From: Erpobdella octoculata
Taxonomy: Eukaryota; Annelida; Clitellata; Hirudinida; Erpobdellidae
DNA length: 64,000 nucleotides
Assembly: GCA_963978895.1 (NCBI GenBank)
Contig: OZ022244.1
Location: 4,514,853-4,578,852 of the forward strand
Direction: 5' to 3'
Part shown: positions 63,196 through 64,000 of the stretch, one piece after another
How the letters are laid out: the number at the start of each line of letters is the position of its first letter
How positions within the stretch are numbered: the first letter of the stretch is position 1
Notes under the pieces: generated by a model
What the model saw: only the letters and a program-made list of their open reading frames with translations
The model's database searches: none
Told to the model about the DNA's origin: nothing
Made by a program: the position numbers and the translations under genes

Positions 63196-63705
63196 GGACA
63201 TTGAAGTCCGAAACTAGGTTGGACTTGTGAGTCCGATAGGGGTATTTTCGTTGATTTGTTGTGTCTTTGAGTGCTGAACACTCTTCGAATCCGCGCTAGG
63301 GATTCCGTATGGTGTCGAAGTAAGGGTTCTGTAAACCCTATAGGAATTAGTTTCATTGAATGATTTCGTTGTCTTTGGGATGCTGAATACTCCTTGAATT
63401 TTTTTGTAGTGCAGAGCTCTGGGTGCTGTAGGCCCCGTAGGATGATAGACGATTTATTTGGTTAGGGTGTCGTTGTGACCCGTGTTTTATTTGGTTAGGG
63501 TGCCGTTGTGGCCCGAGATTGATTTATTTTTGGGTGCTATTGAGACCCGTGATTGATTTATTTTTGGGTGCCGTTGATACCTGTGAGTAGTTTCGTGATT
63601 CATTTGTTTTGGGGTGCAGAGAACCCGTGTATTCGTATTTTTTATAGTGTACCTTTGGGTGCTGAAAACCCGCATATTATAATTCGGGGTGCTGAACATC
63701 CCTGT
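63196..63705 (+). repeat. Array of short hairpins in the retrotransposon leader
   Basis: At least a dozen small inverted repeats follow each other between the primer-binding site and the Gag start. Examples: GGACATTGAAGTCC (63196), GGACTTGTGAGTCC (63221), GAGTGCTGAACACTC (63269), GAATCC...GGATTC (63287-63305), GGGTTCTGTAAACCC (63324), GGGTGTCGTTGTGACCC (63465), GGGTGCTATTGAGACCC (63532), GGGTGCAGAGAACCC (63612) and GGGTGCTGAAAACCC (63657). Stems differ in sequence but stay complementary, and loops keep a CTG(A/T)A- or CGTTGTG-like core. Confidence 0.75.
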
Positions 63706-63732
63706 GGAATAGATTAAAGGAATTTTATTAAC

Positions 63733-64000
63733 ATGAATATACCCGTAAATGATTCCCTTAATGTAGGATTGGAGGAAGTGGTGGTAACCGCTAGTCCGGG
63801 TGAATACCAACCCGTTAGGATAGTAGGGGCGGGGAGAGATAGGGAGTTCGAAATGGCAATGAGACGAATGGAGTTAGATGCAGAGAGAGAGAGAGAAGAT
63901 AAGCGTTTAGCGATCGAGGCAAAGCGTATAGAGGCCGAGGAGAAGCGCATAGAAGCGGAGAAAGAGGAACGCATAAAATTGGCAGAAATACAAGCGCAAG
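63733..64000 (+). CDS. Gag-like N-terminus, partial at window end
   Basis: This is the first ATG after the leader hairpin array and opens 89 codons to the window edge. Residues 1-30 are neutral (NDSLNVGLEEVVVTASPGEY). From about 35 the sequence is highly charged and helical, with EREREDKRLAIEAKRIEAEE and similar repeats, predicting a coiled coil. No capsid or zinc-knuckle motif is reached. Position directly downstream of an LTR and primer-binding site supports Gag. A domesticated coiled-coil protein is a less likely alternative. Confidence 0.6.
   Translation, partial: MNIPVNDSLNVGLEEVVVTASPGEYQPVRIVGAGRDREFEMAMRRMELDAEREREDKRLAIEAKRIEAEEKRIEAEKEERIKLAEIQAQ

Larger units (their letters stand above)
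62894..64000 (+). mobile_element. 5' end of a Ty3/Gypsy-type LTR retrotransposon
   Basis: LTR-like sequence (62894-~63038, ending TTGTGACA) is followed by a primer-binding site at 63040-63057 and a ~675-bp leader. A Gag-like ORF starts at 63733 and leaves the window open. The LTR's left part is missing because the sequence joins a LINE fragment. The protein begins MNIPVNDSLNVGLEEVVVTA and becomes a charged coiled coil (MAMRRMELDAERERE, KRIEAEEKRIEAEKEE), common in N-termini of invertebrate Gypsy Gags. Pol is outside the window. Confidence 0.7.

Overview
This is AT-rich animal nuclear DNA. Its genes are split by short spliced introns, it carries long simple-sequence tracts, and it holds a dense, nested load of transposons (hAT, Helitron, CR1/L2-like LINEs, a Ty3/Gypsy-type LTR element, tRNA-derived SINEs). 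Gene content, short introns and repeat style suggest a lophotrochozoan invertebrate such as an annelid or mollusc; that placement is inference. No bacterial, organellar or CRISPR features were seen.

Layout: (1) 2.4-16.4 kb, + strand: a four-exon RASD/Dexras-like small GTPase with a very long insertion between G4 and G5 and a C-terminal CaaX box; its introns hold a ~400-bp TTTA tract, Helitron, SINE and hAT copies. (2) 17.4-26.3 kb, - strand: a complete 13-exon TMEM145-like gene, tail-to-tail with RASD. One intron contains a 20-bp-unit minisatellite split by an antisense LINE. (3) 26.7-40.9 kb, + strand, head-to-head with TMEM145 (~340 bp between start codons): an 11-exon gene that I assembled by splice phase into an ~838-residue ARM-TIR-SAM protein. 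Its two largest introns have been invaded by hAT, SINE and Helitron copies. (4) 43.5-46.1 kb, + strand: a complete nine-exon alpha-SNAP gene. (5) 46.1-64 kb: mostly transposons. These are a foldback element, a decayed Helitron Rep/helicase N-terminus, a LINE split by a hAT element with perfect 8-bp target duplications, scrambled Gypsy gag/RT/IN and ZMYM1/DUF4371-type hAT remnants, a Tudor-domain ORF, and the 5' end of an LTR retrotransposon running off the window.

The host genes do not form one pathway: a Ras-like signalling GTPase, a GOST-type seven-helix membrane protein, a probable TIR-based NAD-consuming or scaffold protein, and a SNARE-disassembly cofactor. The most unusual items are the ARM-TIR-SAM architecture (SARM1 is ARM-SAM-SAM-TIR), a serial array of mini-hairpins in the LTR-element leader with stems that appear to covary, a minisatellite whose units repeat a perfect 5' splice-site motif in the sense of the host gene, and a near-identical 843-bp tandem duplication spanning a Helitron terminus and a nested hAT element. 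Exon limits come from reading splice signals and phases by eye; no alignment or transcript evidence was available.
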